NCBI RefSeq assembly: GCF_024172165.1
Contig: NZ_JAMZEB010000002.1
Coordinates: forward strand, 7,089,501 to 7,153,500
Reading direction: 5' to 3'
Length of the DNA stretch: 64,000 nucleotides
Source: Nonomuraea thailandensis
Lineage (GTDB): Bacteria; Actinomycetota; Actinomycetes; Streptosporangiales; Streptosporangiaceae
In this document: one piece after another, positions 49,201 through 58,665 of the stretch
Numbering within the stretch: the stretch's first letter is position 1
Layout: each line of letters begins with the position of its first letter
Made by a program: the position numbers and the translations under genes
Notes under the pieces: generated by a model
Database searches by the model: none
Seen by the model: the letters and a program-made list of their open reading frames with translations, nothing else
What the model was told of the DNA's origin: nothing

Positions 49201-51075
49201 TCAGTGCATCGGCGCCCAGATCGTCATCGGGCCGGTGCCGCGGTTGGCCCAGGTGTAGTACGGCACGAAGGTGAGGCCGACCGGGCCCTCGTGCTCCGGC
49301 TCCCGTGGCGCGCCCGCGGTGCGGTACGGGAAGCCCGCGTCGTCCGCGCGGTGCACGTGCGCCCTGCCCCGTGCGAGGACCGGCACCACCTCGGCGGGCA
49401 AGCCCGACAGCGGGGTTCCGTCGCGCGGATCGGGGTTCGTGGCCAGGCACAGGTCGTCCACGATGACGCCGGGGTGGTCGGCCTGCTCCAGGCAGTAGAC
49501 GAGCGGCCCGCGCTCGACCGCGACCTGCCCGCGGGCCACGTCCAGGCGGGGCACGGCGGCGGTGAGGCGCGGGCGGACGGCCAGGTCCAGCGTGACGCGG
49601 TCGCCGGGCCGCCAGGTGCGGCGCAGGCGGTGGTATCCGGGGTCGGCGGGCTGCCCTTCCACGCCTGCCCCCTCGGCCCACGACGGGATGCGCAGCGCGA
49701 GCGTCCATGGGTGATCGGGCGTCTGCCGGACCACGACCTCGACCCGCCCGTCCCACGGGTAGCCGGTCTCCACCTCCAGGAGCACGTCCCCCACCCGGAT
49801 CGTGCCGGACGCGTACAGGTGGACCTGGACGCCTTCGGCGTCGCCGGTGGCGAGGTAGTGACCGAGGGAGGAGAGCAGGCGCATGACGTTGGGCGGGCAG
49901 CAGGCGGTGCCGTACCAGTCCTGGCGGCCCCTGGCGGCGGCGCGGCGGTCGTCGGGGTCGGCGCCGGCGCGCACCCGCAGCGCGTTGACGTAGAAGAAGC
50001 GGTCGCCGCCGAGGGAGATGCCGGGCAGGACGGCGTTGAACAGGGTGCGCTCCATCAGGTCGGCGAAGGCGGGCTCGCCGGTGGCCAGGAGCATGCGCCA
50101 GGACCACTGCACGCTGCCGACCGCGGCGCAGGTCTCGCAGTAGGCGGTCTCGGGGGCCAGCTCGTGCGGGCCGCCGAACTGCTCGCCGTACCAGACGGAG
50201 CCCAGCCCTCCGGTCAGGTACGTCCTGGTCGCCACCATGTCGCGCCACTGGCGGGCGAGCGCGGCGAGCAGGTCGCCGTCGGCGGTCTCGGCGGCGACGT
50301 CCGCGGCTCCGGCGGCCAGGTACACGGCGCGGACCGCGTGCCCCTCGACCGTGGCGGCCTCCCGCAGCGGCACCCGGTCCTGGCGGATGCCCGGCCCGTG
50401 GTGGCCCTTGAGCGGCAGGCGCCGCCGGCCCCGGTCGGTGACCATGCGGGCGGCCAGGTCGAGGTAGGGGCGTACCCCGGTCTCGCGGTAGAGCTCGGCC
50501 AGGGCGGTCTCGATCTGCGGGTGCCCATCGAGCGCGCCGGCGGGCAGGTCCTTGACGAGATGGTCGGCGAGCTTCCCGGCCACCCGCAGCAGCGTGTCGT
50601 CGCCGAGGGCGCGGCTGCCGGCGACGGCGGCCTGCATGAGGTGGCCCGCGCAGTAGAGCTCGTGGCTGGAGGCCAGGTCGGAGTAGGGTTCGCGGCCGGT
50701 GAGCTGGGTGTGGGTGTGCAGGTAGCCGTCGGGGCGCTGGGCGGCCGCGACCAGCCCGGCCGCCTCGTGGTACGACCGCGCGAGCTCGTCGTCGTCGGCC
50801 CTGCCGCGTTCCCAGGCCACCGCCTCCAGCCACTTGTAGACGTCGGAGTCGGCGAAGACCTTGCCGCGGTGCTCCCCTCCGGCACCGCGGGCGGCCGCCT
50901 CCAGGTTGGCGATCGCGCCGGACTCGCGGATGCGCTCGCCGCCCAGCGGGATCGTCACCTCGCGGTTGACCCGCTGACGGTCGCCCCAGAACCCGCCCGC
51001 GATCCGCGCTCCGGAGGCGGGTCGCAGGGTCACTGCCGCTTCCGGACGCGGCCGCACCACCGAATCATCGCTCAT
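49201..51075 (-). CDS. GH127 family beta-L-arabinofuranosidase
   Basis: 624 residues, (alpha/alpha)6 barrel followed by beta-sandwich domains. GH127 uses a zinc-bound Cys nucleophile; the metal site is fully present: E314 and C316 in AYCETCAAVG and C392-C393 in GTACCPPNVMRL. SDVYKWLEAVAWE, PDGYLHTHTQL and SHELYCAGHLMQAA are further family blocks, and GLGSVWYGEQFGGPHEL precedes the active-site loop. Likely removes beta-L-arabinofuranose from imported RG side chains; no signal peptide. ATG 51075 is chosen because upstream codons would read through the operator region. Divergent from the GH127-like gene at 51207, with which it shares a control region. Confidence 0.9.
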   Translation of the reverse strand: MSDDSVVRPRPEAAVTLRPASGARIAGGFWGDRQRVNREVTIPLGGERIRESGAIANLEAAARGAGGEHRGKVFADSDVYKWLEAVAWERGRADDDELARSYHEAAGLVAAAQRPDGYLHTHTQLTGREPYSDLASSHELYCAGHLMQAAVAGSRALGDDTLLRVAGKLADHLVKDLPAGALDGHPQIETALAELYRETGVRPYLDLAARMVTDRGRRRLPLKGHHGPGIRQDRVPLREAATVEGHAVRAVYLAAGAADVAAETADGDLLAALARQWRDMVATRTYLTGGLGSVWYGEQFGGPHELAPETAYCETCAAVGSVQWSWRMLLATGEPAFADLMERTLFNAVLPGISLGGDRFFYVNALRVRAGADPDDRRAAARGRQDWYGTACCPPNVMRLLSSLGHYLATGDAEGVQVHLYASGTIRVGDVLLEVETGYPWDGRVEVVVRQTPDHPWTLALRIPSWAEGAGVEGQPADPGYHRLRRTWRPGDRVTLDLAVRPRLTAAVPRLDVARGQVAVERGPLVYCLEQADHPGVIVDDLCLATNPDPRDGTPLSGLPAEVVPVLARGRAHVHRADDAGFPYRTAGAPREPEHEGPVGLTFVPYYTWANRGTGPMTIWAPMH

Positions 51076-51114
51076 GCGGCCATCGTGCCTCAGTCTCACA
51101 TATCCAACAAGATA

Positions 51115-51128
51115 TGAATATTTATACA
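51115..51128. promoter_or_regulatory. Copy of the recurrent palindrome, TGAATA-TT-TATACA
   Basis: 11 of 12 half-site positions match the palindrome. It is 39 bases upstream of the minus-strand GH127 start codon, in the 131-base divergent region. Placement suggests control of the GH127 gene. Confidence 0.6.
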
Positions 51129-51184
51129 CACCTTGACGGAGACGTCCATGGCGAAGGAGGCTGAATGCGAGGTTTATGCGCCCT

Positions 51185-51198
51185 TGAATATTTATGAG
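51185..51198. promoter_or_regulatory. Copy of the recurrent palindrome, TGAATA-TT-TATGAG
   Basis: Left half exact, right half 3 of 6. It ends 8 bases before the ATG at 51207 and its right half covers the GAGG ribosome site, so it probably controls the plus-strand operon (GH127-like, GH78, SGNH). Together with the site at 51115 it gives one copy per divergent gene. Confidence 0.5.
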
Positions 51199-51206
51199 GT
51201 GTGGAC

Positions 51207-52901
51207 ATGTCGGAGATTCCCGACACAGTGTTGCTGGAGGAACGGGCCGAGCTGGCGATGAACGCGGTGGCCGGGCTGCCCGACGCGGACCTGGGCGGCA
51301 TCCCGTACTTCAGCGCCGACCTGCTGGCCCGCCCGGCCACGCTCCACCACGGCGACTGGGACTGGGGCTCCAGCCACGGCCGGCTGCTCGACGCCTGCCT
51401 GCTGGCCAGGCAGATGACGGGCAAGGACGCCTGGCGGGAGGTCGAGGACGGCTTCCGTACCAGGCTCATCGGCTTCTTCGGCGCGGACGGGCTGAGCTAC
51501 CGGCAGGCCAGGCCCGAGCGCGGCTGGCCGGCCAACGCCAACCTCATCGACCAGCGGGCCGTGCTGCTGTCGCTGACCACGTGGTTCGTCTCCGACGGCG
51601 ACCCCGAGGCCAGGAGGCTGGTGGACCGGCACGTGGCCGCGCTCAAGCGCATCGCGATCAAGGAGCGGGACGTCTGGTTCTACCCCGCCTCCGAGTACAC
51701 CCCCGAGGGCTGGCCCTCCCCCAACGCCGTCGCGCTGCACCTGGCCCCCGACCCCGCCTCGTTCAGCGGCCGGTTGATCATGCCGCTGCTCCGCTACCAC
51801 CAGGCGACCGGCAACGAGGACGCGCTGGAGCTGTGCGGGTGGTTCGCGCGGCTGATCGTGCACAAGAGCGGCGTGTACAACGAGGACGGCAGCTTCAACG
51901 CCGCCCGCGCCTACCGCAGCGGCCACTTCCACACCCGGCTGGGCACCCTCGAAGGGCTGGCCCGCTACGCCCGCCACACCGGCGACCACGAGCTGACCGC
52001 GTTCGTGCGCCGCGCCTACGACTGGGCGCTCGGCCAGGCCACCGCGTTCGGCTGGACGCCGGGCGACCTGGCCGACCAGCGGTACGAGCACGAGAGCTGC
52101 TCCCTGGTCGACCTCATCGGCACCGGCACCACGCTGGCCGCCGCCGGGCACAGCGCGTACTGGGGCGTGGTGGAGCGGTTCCTGCGCAACCACCTCGTGG
52201 AGTCGCAGCTCCTCGACCTGAGCTGGGTCGAGTCCGCGCCCGACACCTCCGGCGACGAGCCGGGCTGGACGACGCACGTACGGGTGGGCGAGCGCGTGCG
52301 CGGCGCCTTCGCCGGCTACGGCGCGCCCAACGACTTCGTCTGCGACGTGGAGCTGGGCCGCGGCCACACCGCCGACGTGCAGGCGTGCTGCGTCGGCTCC
52401 GGCGTGCGCGGCCTGTTCTGGGGCTGGAACTCGATCGTCACCGGCAACCGGATCAACCTCCTCCTCACCCGGGCCACCAGGCAGGTCACCGTGCTCAGCC
52501 ACCTCCCCCACGAGGGCCGGGTGGACCTCGACGTGCACGAGGACCTGCCGGAGCTGCGGATGCGGGTGCCGGACTGGGCGGGGTACGCCAAGGTCCGCGT
52601 GATCCGCGGCACCGGGGGCTTCGACGGCACCCAGGCCGGGGCGTGGGCCCCCGACGGCTACCTGTCGATCCCCGCCCCGCGCGCGGGCGAGCGCGTCACC
52701 GTCACCTTCCCCGTCCCGGAGACGACCAGCACCGAGATCGCCGCCGGCCGCGAGTACCAGGTGCGCTGGCGAGGCGACGACGTGATCGGCATCAGCCCGG
52801 AAGGGACCGCCCGCCCGATGTACAGCGGCCGCAAGGTGCACCCCACCGCCCCCCGGAGGAACTACGAGCTGGCCCGGCCCGCGAAGGAGTGGACGTGGTG
52901 A
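51207..52901 (+). CDS. Divergent GH127-like alpha-toroid enzyme with conserved Cys metal site
   Basis: 564 residues; no signal peptide. Overall similarity to the GH127 protein is low, but the same architecture and cysteine metal site are visible: E296-S-C298 in YEHESCSLVD, and C394-C395 in VQACCVGSGVRGL, mirroring E-T-C and C-C-P-P of GH127. SSHGRLLDACLLARQMTG and FHTRLGTLEGLARYARHTG are barrel helices; a beta-sandwich ends the protein. It probably is a Cys-based retaining glycosidase from a sister family of GH127/GH146. Substrate unknown, possibly an arabinofuranoside or another furanoside of RG-II. ATG 51207 follows GAGG at 7 bases; a GTG at 51201 is too close. Overlaps GH78 by 4 bases. Confidence 0.65.
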   Translation: MSEIPDTVLLEERAELAMNAVAGLPDADLGGIPYFSADLLARPATLHHGDWDWGSSHGRLLDACLLARQMTGKDAWREVEDGFRTRLIGFFGADGLSYRQARPERGWPANANLIDQRAVLLSLTTWFVSDGDPEARRLVDRHVAALKRIAIKERDVWFYPASEYTPEGWPSPNAVALHLAPDPASFSGRLIMPLLRYHQATGNEDALELCGWFARLIVHKSGVYNEDGSFNAARAYRSGHFHTRLGTLEGLARYARHTGDHELTAFVRRAYDWALGQATAFGWTPGDLADQRYEHESCSLVDLIGTGTTLAAAGHSAYWGVVERFLRNHLVESQLLDLSWVESAPDTSGDEPGWTTHVRVGERVRGAFAGYGAPNDFVCDVELGRGHTADVQACCVGSGVRGLFWGWNSIVTGNRINLLLTRATRQVTVLSHLPHEGRVDLDVHEDLPELRMRVPDWAGYAKVRVIRGTGGFDGTQAGAWAPDGYLSIPAPRAGERVTVTFPVPETTSTEIAAGREYQVRWRGDDVIGISPEGTARPMYSGRKVHPTAPRRNYELARPAKEWTW

Positions 52902-55579
52902 ACATCATGCCGGACGACTGGTCGCTGCCCGAGCCCCCGGACGCCCCGGAGCTGCGCCCGTACGACCTGCGCTGCGAGCACCTGCGCACCCCGCTCGGCG
53001 TCGGCACCCGCACGCCCAGGCTGGCCTGGCGGCTGGCCTCCGACCGGCGCGGCGACGCCCCCACCGCTCACCGCGTCACCGTGCACGGCCCCGGCGACGC
53101 CCTGGCCTGGGACAGCGGCTGGATCGACGGCCAGGACGTGAGCGCCGACTACGGCGGGGCGCCGCTGGTGTCGTTCGCCCGCTACACCTGGCGGGTCGAG
53201 GTGCGCGGCGGCGGGTCGGCGCGATCGTGGTTCGACACCGGGGTGCTGCACGCCGACGAGTGGCGGGCCGCCTGGATCGAGCACGACCCCGAGACGCAGC
53301 CGCCGTTCGAGCCGCCCACGGACGACCGCGAGCCCCGCACCCCGCGCACCGCCCACCTGCCCGCGCCCCGCTACTTCCGGCGCGTCGTCGACCTGCGCCC
53401 CGCCACCGCCGTGCGGATCGCCGTCACCGCCCGCGGCCTGTACGAGCTGCACGTCAACGGCCACCGCGCCGGCGACGGCGAGCTGACCCCCGGCTGGACC
53501 GACTACCGGCAGCGCGTCCCGTACCAGGTGTACGACGTCACGGACCTGGCCGGGGACGGGCCGCTGTGCGTGGGCGCGATCCTGGCGGACGGCTGGTGGT
53601 CGGGCAGCCTCGGCTGGGACGGCCGGCAGCAGGCCCAGCGCTACGGCCGGCACCCGCAACTCCTCGCGCAGATCGTGGCCGAGCACGCGGACGGCTCCCG
53701 CACCGTGATCGGCACGGACGAGCGCTGGCGGGAGACGACCGGCCCGCTGCGCTACGCCGACCTGCTCATGGGCGAGTGGTACGACGCCCGCCTCGACCTC
53801 GGCGGCTGGGACCTGCCGGGCTTCGACGACTCCTCCTGGGCCCCGGCCCGCGTCGCGGACACCGACCTCTCGGTGCTCGTGCCGTCCCTGGCCGAGCCCG
53901 TACGGGTGACGCAGGACCTCGCACCCGTGGAGATCCGCGCCCACGACGGCAGGACGATCGTGGACCTCGGCCAGAACATCGCCGGCCGCGTCCGGCTGAC
54001 CGTGCGCGGCGCCGCGCCCGGCACCCGCGTCACGCTCCGGCACGGCGAGGCGCTCACCGACGACGGCGGTCTCTACACCGCCAACCTGCGCTCCGCCGAG
54101 GCCACCGACCACTACGTGACGGCAGGGCGGGCGGAGGAGACGTACGAGCCGCGCTTCACCGTGCACGGCTTCCGCTACGTCGAGGTCACCGGGCACGCCG
54201 GCGTCGAGGTCGTGGGCCGGGCGATGCACTCGGACACGCCGGTGGCGGGCGAGTTCTCCTGCTCGGACGCCATGGTGCGGCAGCTCATGAGCAACGTCCG
54301 GTGGAGCCAGCGCGACAACTTCGTCTCCGTCCCGACCGACTGCCCGCAGCGCGACGAGCGGCTCGGCTGGACGGCGGACGCGCAGGTGTTCCTGCCGACG
54401 GCCTGCTACAACGCGGACGTGGCGGCGTTCTTCACCGGCTGGCTGGCCGACCTGCGCTGCGCGCAGACGGCCGAGGGCGCGGTGCCCGACGTCGTGCCGC
54501 ACGTCATCACCGAGCGGCACGGCAGCCCCGCCTGGGGCGACGCCGCCACGATCGTGCCGTGGCACCTGTACGAGGTGTACGGCGACGAGCGGGTGCTGCG
54601 CGACAGCCTGCCCAGCATGCGCCGCTGGGTCGACCACGTCGAACGCCACAACCCCGGCCTCGTCTGGCGCGACAAGGTCGGCAGCCACTACGGCGACTGG
54701 CTGCAGGCGGACGTGCGCACCGACCGGGACGTGCTCGCCACCGCCTACTTCGCGCTCAGCGCCGACCTTACGGCCAGGGCCGCCGCCGTGCTGGGCGACA
54801 CCGCGGCCCGCGACCGGTACGCGGGGCTGCGGGAGCGGATCGGGGAGGCGTTCGCGCGCGAGTTCGTCTCCCCGGACGGGCGGATCACCGGCGACACGCA
54901 GACCGGCTACCTGCTGGCGCTCGCGCACCGCCTGGTCCCCGCCGGCCTCGTGCCCGCCGCCGTCGCCCACCTCGTGGCCGACCTGGAACGCCGGGGGCGG
55001 CGGCTGACCACCGGGTTCGCCGGGGTGGCGCTGCTCGGGCCCGTCCTGTCGGCGCACGGGCACGCCGACCTGGCGTACGCGCTGCTGCACGACGACCGCT
55101 ACCCGTCGTGGGGGTACTCGATCAAGCGCGGGGCCACCACGATCTGGGAGCGGTGGGACGGGTGGACGGAGGAGAGCGGCTTCGGCCCCGTCGCCATGAA
55201 CTCCTTCAACCACTACGCGCTCGGCTCCGTCGGGGCGTGGCTGTACGGCGGGGTAGCCGGGCTCGGGCAGGAGGAGGGGTCGGTGGGCTTCCGGCGTCCG
55301 CGGATCCGGCCGCTGGTCGGGGGTGCTCTGCGGTGGGCCTCGGCGGCGTACGAGACGCCGCTCGGGCGGCTGTCCAGCCGGTGGGAGATCTCCGGGGGCG
55401 AGTTGCGGCTGTCGGTGCGGATCCCGCCGGGAGCTGTGGCCACCGTGCACGTGCCGACGACGGATCCGTCGTCGGTGCGCGAGTCGGGCGAGCCTGTGGC
55501 CGGGGTGGTGGGACGGACCGGGTCGGCGCTGGTGTGCCAGGTCGGGTCCGGACAGTACTCGTTCACCTCGGCCTGGTGA
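52898..55579 (+). CDS. GH78 family alpha-L-rhamnosidase, cytosolic
   Basis: 893 residues with the GH78 plan: N-terminal beta-sandwiches (AHRVTVHGPGDALAWDSGWI; RYTWRVEVRGGG; Bac_rhamnosid_N at about 150-300: LYELHVNGHRAGDGELTPGW), then the (alpha/alpha)6 catalytic domain. Catalytic acids: E487 in DCPQRDERLGWTADAQVF and E751 in TTIWERWDGW, the standard GH78 pair. It releases alpha-linked L-rhamnose from RG oligosaccharides; no signal peptide, complementing the exported GH106. GTG 52898 overlaps the previous stop with AAGGAG 8 bases upstream; GTG 52895 and ATG 52907 are alternatives. Its stop overlaps the esterase start (GTGA). Confidence 0.92.
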   Translation: MNIMPDDWSLPEPPDAPELRPYDLRCEHLRTPLGVGTRTPRLAWRLASDRRGDAPTAHRVTVHGPGDALAWDSGWIDGQDVSADYGGAPLVSFARYTWRVEVRGGGSARSWFDTGVLHADEWRAAWIEHDPETQPPFEPPTDDREPRTPRTAHLPAPRYFRRVVDLRPATAVRIAVTARGLYELHVNGHRAGDGELTPGWTDYRQRVPYQVYDVTDLAGDGPLCVGAILADGWWSGSLGWDGRQQAQRYGRHPQLLAQIVAEHADGSRTVIGTDERWRETTGPLRYADLLMGEWYDARLDLGGWDLPGFDDSSWAPARVADTDLSVLVPSLAEPVRVTQDLAPVEIRAHDGRTIVDLGQNIAGRVRLTVRGAAPGTRVTLRHGEALTDDGGLYTANLRSAEATDHYVTAGRAEETYEPRFTVHGFRYVEVTGHAGVEVVGRAMHSDTPVAGEFSCSDAMVRQLMSNVRWSQRDNFVSVPTDCPQRDERLGWTADAQVFLPTACYNADVAAFFTGWLADLRCAQTAEGAVPDVVPHVITERHGSPAWGDAATIVPWHLYEVYGDERVLRDSLPSMRRWVDHVERHNPGLVWRDKVGSHYGDWLQADVRTDRDVLATAYFALSADLTARAAAVLGDTAARDRYAGLRERIGEAFAREFVSPDGRITGDTQTGYLLALAHRLVPAGLVPAAVAHLVADLERRGRRLTTGFAGVALLGPVLSAHGHADLAYALLHDDRYPSWGYSIKRGATTIWERWDGWTEESGFGPVAMNSFNHYALGSVGAWLYGGVAGLGQEEGSVGFRRPRIRPLVGGALRWASAAYETPLGRLSSRWEISGGELRLSVRIPPGAVATVHVPTTDPSSVRESGEPVAGVVGRTGSALVCQVGSGQYSFTSAW

Positions 55580-56853
55580 CGGCTGGAGGCCCGGAAACGT
55601 TCGGAGGCCTGGTGGCGGGCGGCGGCACGGTGGCGGGCGGCGGCCGGGCCGTCACCACCTGGGCTGCCGCGGCGGAGGCGATCGGGGTCCGGCTGCGGGA
55701 CGTGACGGTGCGGAACGTGGTGCGCGCCTCCGTGGGCGGGGCAGGGCTGCGGGTGCGGCTGACCAACGCGTTCGGGGGGCGGGCGGTGACGTTCGGGCGG
55801 GTGTGCGTGGGGGTGCCGCGGGCGGGGGCCGCGCTGGAGCCGGGGTCGAACCGGGGGGTGACGTTCGGCGGGCGCGCCGGGGTGACGGTGGAGGCCGGGG
55901 AGACGGTGCTCAGCGATCCGGTGCCGGGGCTCGTGGCGGGGCGGGGGCGGCTGGCGATCAGCGTGTACGTACGGGGAGAGTGCGGCACGCTGACGGGCCG
56001 CAACCGCGCCACCGCCCCGGCCTGCCCACCACCCGCCGCCCCGGACGCGCCCGGTCCGTGGGGCGCGTCCGGCCCACTGCCGTCCGCCGGGGTGCGGGAG
56101 CCTGCCGTCTCGCCCGCCTACCGGTCCCTGCCCGGCGATCACGCCGCCGACGAGGGCGGCGGCGCGTACGTCGAGCCCGTCGCGGTGTGGCACTGGCTCG
56201 ACGCGCTGACCGTGGTCGCGCCCGGGCCCGTGACGGTCGTGGCGGCGCTCGGCGACTCGCTCGCCGTCGGCGTCGGCTCGGAGACCGGACACGGCTGGGC
56301 CGACCTGCTCGCCCACCTCTCGGGAGTGGCGGTGCTCAACGAGGGCGTGTCGGGCGGGAAGGTGCTCGCGGCCGGGACGGGACGGCCCGCCGAGGCGCGG
56401 CTGACCGCCGAGGTGCTGACCAAGCCGGGCATCGGCACCGTGATCGTGCAGGCGGGCGTCAACGACCTCGGCGCGGGCGCGCGGGCGGACGACCTCGTCG
56501 CCGCGTACCGCCGCATGGTGGCCGCGGCGCACGCGGCCGGGGTCCGCGTGATCGGCGGGACGGTCACGCCGTTCGCGGGCGCCGACTACCACACCGAGGC
56601 CGGCGAGCGGGCCCGGCAGGCGGTCAACGCGTTCGTCCGGGAAGGCGGCGCGTTCGACGCGGTGGCCGACTTCGACGCCGCCCTCCGCGACCCCGCCGCC
56701 CCCGCCCGCCTGCTGCCCCGTTACGACAGCGGCGACCACCTGCACCCGAGCGCGGCCGGCCACCGGGCGATGGCGGCCGCGATCGACATGCCGCCGGCCG
56801 GCTGGACGACGCCACTCCTGCGGCCGAGCGGCCCGGCACACCCGCCGGGGTGA
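55576..56853 (+). CDS. SGNH/GDSL-type esterase with N-terminal jelly-roll-like domain
   Basis: 425 residues, no signal peptide. The catalytic SGNH domain is at about 215-415: block I VVAALGDSLAVG (Ser), block III IVQAGVNDLG (Gly/Asn) and block V SGDHLHPSAAGH (Asp and His). Residues about 25-150 form the Gly-rich domain common in actinobacterial SGNH proteins (VRNVVRASVGGAGLRVRLTN). Coupled to GH78 (GTGA overlap), it probably deacetylates rhamnogalacturonan oligomers, as RG acetylesterases are SGNH enzymes. Pro/Ala-rich interdomain segment at about 140-170. The 140-base gap after the stop up to the convergent gene shows no clear hairpin. Confidence 0.8.
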   Translation: MTAGGPETFGGLVAGGGTVAGGGRAVTTWAAAAEAIGVRLRDVTVRNVVRASVGGAGLRVRLTNAFGGRAVTFGRVCVGVPRAGAALEPGSNRGVTFGGRAGVTVEAGETVLSDPVPGLVAGRGRLAISVYVRGECGTLTGRNRATAPACPPPAAPDAPGPWGASGPLPSAGVREPAVSPAYRSLPGDHAADEGGGAYVEPVAVWHWLDALTVVAPGPVTVVAALGDSLAVGVGSETGHGWADLLAHLSGVAVLNEGVSGGKVLAAGTGRPAEARLTAEVLTKPGIGTVIVQAGVNDLGAGARADDLVAAYRRMVAAAHAAGVRVIGGTVTPFAGADYHTEAGERARQAVNAFVREGGAFDAVADFDAALRDPAAPARLLPRYDSGDHLHPSAAGHRAMAAAIDMPPAGWTTPLLRPSGPAHPPG

Positions 56854-56993
56854 CGTCCCCGCAGCACGGCGGCCTGCCCGCGCCAGCCAGAGACGGCATC
56901 ACCCGCGTCACGGCGGCCCCCGCGCCCTCCGGAGCCGCCCGCGGGGGAGCGGCCCGGCGCGCGCCGGGAACGCCTGCCGTGGGGCCGGCGGCT

Positions 56994-58661
56994 CTACGCC
57001 GGATACTGGATCGCCGGCTCCGGGCGGTGGATCCCCCGGGGCCGGTAGCCGAGGGCGTCGGAGAGCCCGAGGTAGTCGGCCAGCAGCCAGATGATGGCCA
57101 GCCACATCTCCGTGCCCTGCAGCCCCGGCGTGCGTGCCGCGCCGCTCCCCCCGGTCAGCGCGAAGCTGAGCCCGGCGCCGTCGTGCCAGCCGCCCAGCGC
57201 GCGGCCGAGGTGCTCCCTGGCCCACGCCTCGCCCTCCGCCCGGCGGTGCGGGGTCTGCCGGCCGAGCAGCCACAGGGGATGGATGACGTCGAGCACGTTG
57301 CAGGCGTTCCCGGCTCCGGGGCCGAAGTAGCGGGGGTCGCGGGCCTGGGCGAGCACGGTGTCCACGGCCCGCTCCGGGTACGGCAGCGGCATCCCGAACT
57401 GCGCGAACGTCCCCCGCGTGAGCCGGTAGAAGCCGTTGACCACCATCAGCCATCCGGAGCCCGCGTCCGGCTCGCCCCACATGCCGTGGGTCCGGCGCAC
57501 GCGGGTCAGCAGCCAGCCGTACAGGGTCTCGACGTCGCCGCGCAGGCCGAAGTCGGCGAGGTTGCGGTAGAGGCCGGTCCCGATCGCGTCCACCACCGAG
57601 CCGGACGTCCACGCCTCCCGCGTCCAGTCGAGGCCGTCGAGCAGCGCGGTCAGGTCCTGGGAGCGGAGGTCGTGGACGGCGTGGACGGGGTGCTGGAAGG
57701 CGGTGCCGAGCAGGTCGAGCGCGTAGCCGACGCAGAGCACGTGGTAGGCGGTCACGCCCTCCAGCTCCGGCCGTCCCGCGTCGCCCGCCTCGGGTGAGCC
57801 GGGGGCGCCGAGCTCGGGGACCAGGCCGGTGCCCGGGTCCTGGCGGTCGCGGAGGAAGGCGACGATCTCGTCGCGGGCCGGGGTCGGTGGCGGGCCGCCG
57901 AGCAGCAGGTCGGCGATCTCCACCGCGTCGCACCAGGCGCGCACGGTGGGCTGGGCGCCGGGCCGGTCCACGTACCGGTCGCCGGTCCAGCAGCGCGCCA
58001 GCACCGCCTCGGCCTGCTCCCGCGCCCGCCCCGCGAACGCCGCCAGCCGCCCTTCCAGATCCCCGCCCCCGCCGGCTGGGGAGAGGGCCGTGGCGGGGCG
58101 GGGGGTGCGGCGGTCGCGGAGGGGGCGGGCCGGGTTGCCCGCCACCATGGCCCAGGCGGGCACGTCCTTGGTGACGACCGAGCCCGCCCCGATGATCGCG
58201 TGGTCGCCGATCGTCACGCCGTCGAGCACGACGACGTTCGAGCCGATCCACACGTCGTTCCCGATCCGGATGCCCTCCGAGGTGATCGGCTGGCGGAAGA
58301 CAGGCCGGTCGGGCGCGGTGCCGTGGTTGAAGCCCAGCAGGGACGTGTGCGCCCCGATCCGCACCGCGTTCCCCAGCTCCACCCGCCCCCGCACCACCGC
58401 GTACGGGTTGACGGTGCAGTCCTCCCCCATCGAGACGTCATCGGTGACGTAGGCATGGGCGGCGATGTAGCAGAAGTCCCCCATGCGCAGCCGGTCGGTG
58501 TGCACGGCGGCCAGCGGCGAGAGGAACACCTTGCCCGCCGCGTCGAGCCCGGTCCGCTCCCGCAGGCCGGCCTGGTGGAGCTCCTGGGCGCGGCGGTCCT
58601 CGTCGGTGGCGTGGTCCCAGAACAGCCACGGGCAGTAGTCGAACGTGTACGGCTCTGTCAT
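56994..58661 (-). CDS. Fusion of a hexapeptide-repeat acyltransferase and an alpha-helical barrel-like domain
   Basis: 555 residues, two parts. Residues about 55-180 are a left-handed beta-helix O-acetyltransferase: GDFCYIAAHAYVTDDVSMGE, NPYAVVRGRVELGNAVRIG, IRIGNDVWIGSNVVVLDGVT, IGDHAIIGAGSVVTKDV and MVAGNPARPLRDR, with a His in GFNHGT. Residues about 200-555 are all-helical with terpene-cyclase/prenyltransferase-like or toroid-like repeats (AFAGRAREQAEAVLARCW, DEIVAFLRDRQDPGTGLVPE, GVTAYHVLCVGYALDLLGTA, LYGWLLTRVRRTHGMWGEP). I do not know this fusion. The order suggests one enzyme that acetylates a substrate held by the second domain. It starts 4 bases after the GH2 gene stop in the same operon. 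Confidence 0.65.
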   Translation of the reverse strand: MTEPYTFDYCPWLFWDHATDEDRRAQELHQAGLRERTGLDAAGKVFLSPLAAVHTDRLRMGDFCYIAAHAYVTDDVSMGEDCTVNPYAVVRGRVELGNAVRIGAHTSLLGFNHGTAPDRPVFRQPITSEGIRIGNDVWIGSNVVVLDGVTIGDHAIIGAGSVVTKDVPAWAMVAGNPARPLRDRRTPRPATALSPAGGGGDLEGRLAAFAGRAREQAEAVLARCWTGDRYVDRPGAQPTVRAWCDAVEIADLLLGGPPPTPARDEIVAFLRDRQDPGTGLVPELGAPGSPEAGDAGRPELEGVTAYHVLCVGYALDLLGTAFQHPVHAVHDLRSQDLTALLDGLDWTREAWTSGSVVDAIGTGLYRNLADFGLRGDVETLYGWLLTRVRRTHGMWGEPDAGSGWLMVVNGFYRLTRGTFAQFGMPLPYPERAVDTVLAQARDPRYFGPGAGNACNVLDVIHPLWLLGRQTPHRRAEGEAWAREHLGRALGGWHDGAGLSFALTGGSGAARTPGLQGTEMWLAIIWLLADYLGLSDALGYRPRGIHRPEPAIQYPA

Positions 58662-58665
58662 GCGA

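Noticed and set aside
49204..51117. 637-codon plus-strand frame opposite the GH127 gene
   Set aside because: Composition is repetitive Gly/Ala/Val/Arg; the minus strand holds the full GH127 metal site and domain blocks.
51121..51206. A clear promoter for the 51207 operon
   Set aside because: TTGACG at 51133 has no acceptable -10 box at 16-18 bases, so I did not list a promoter there.
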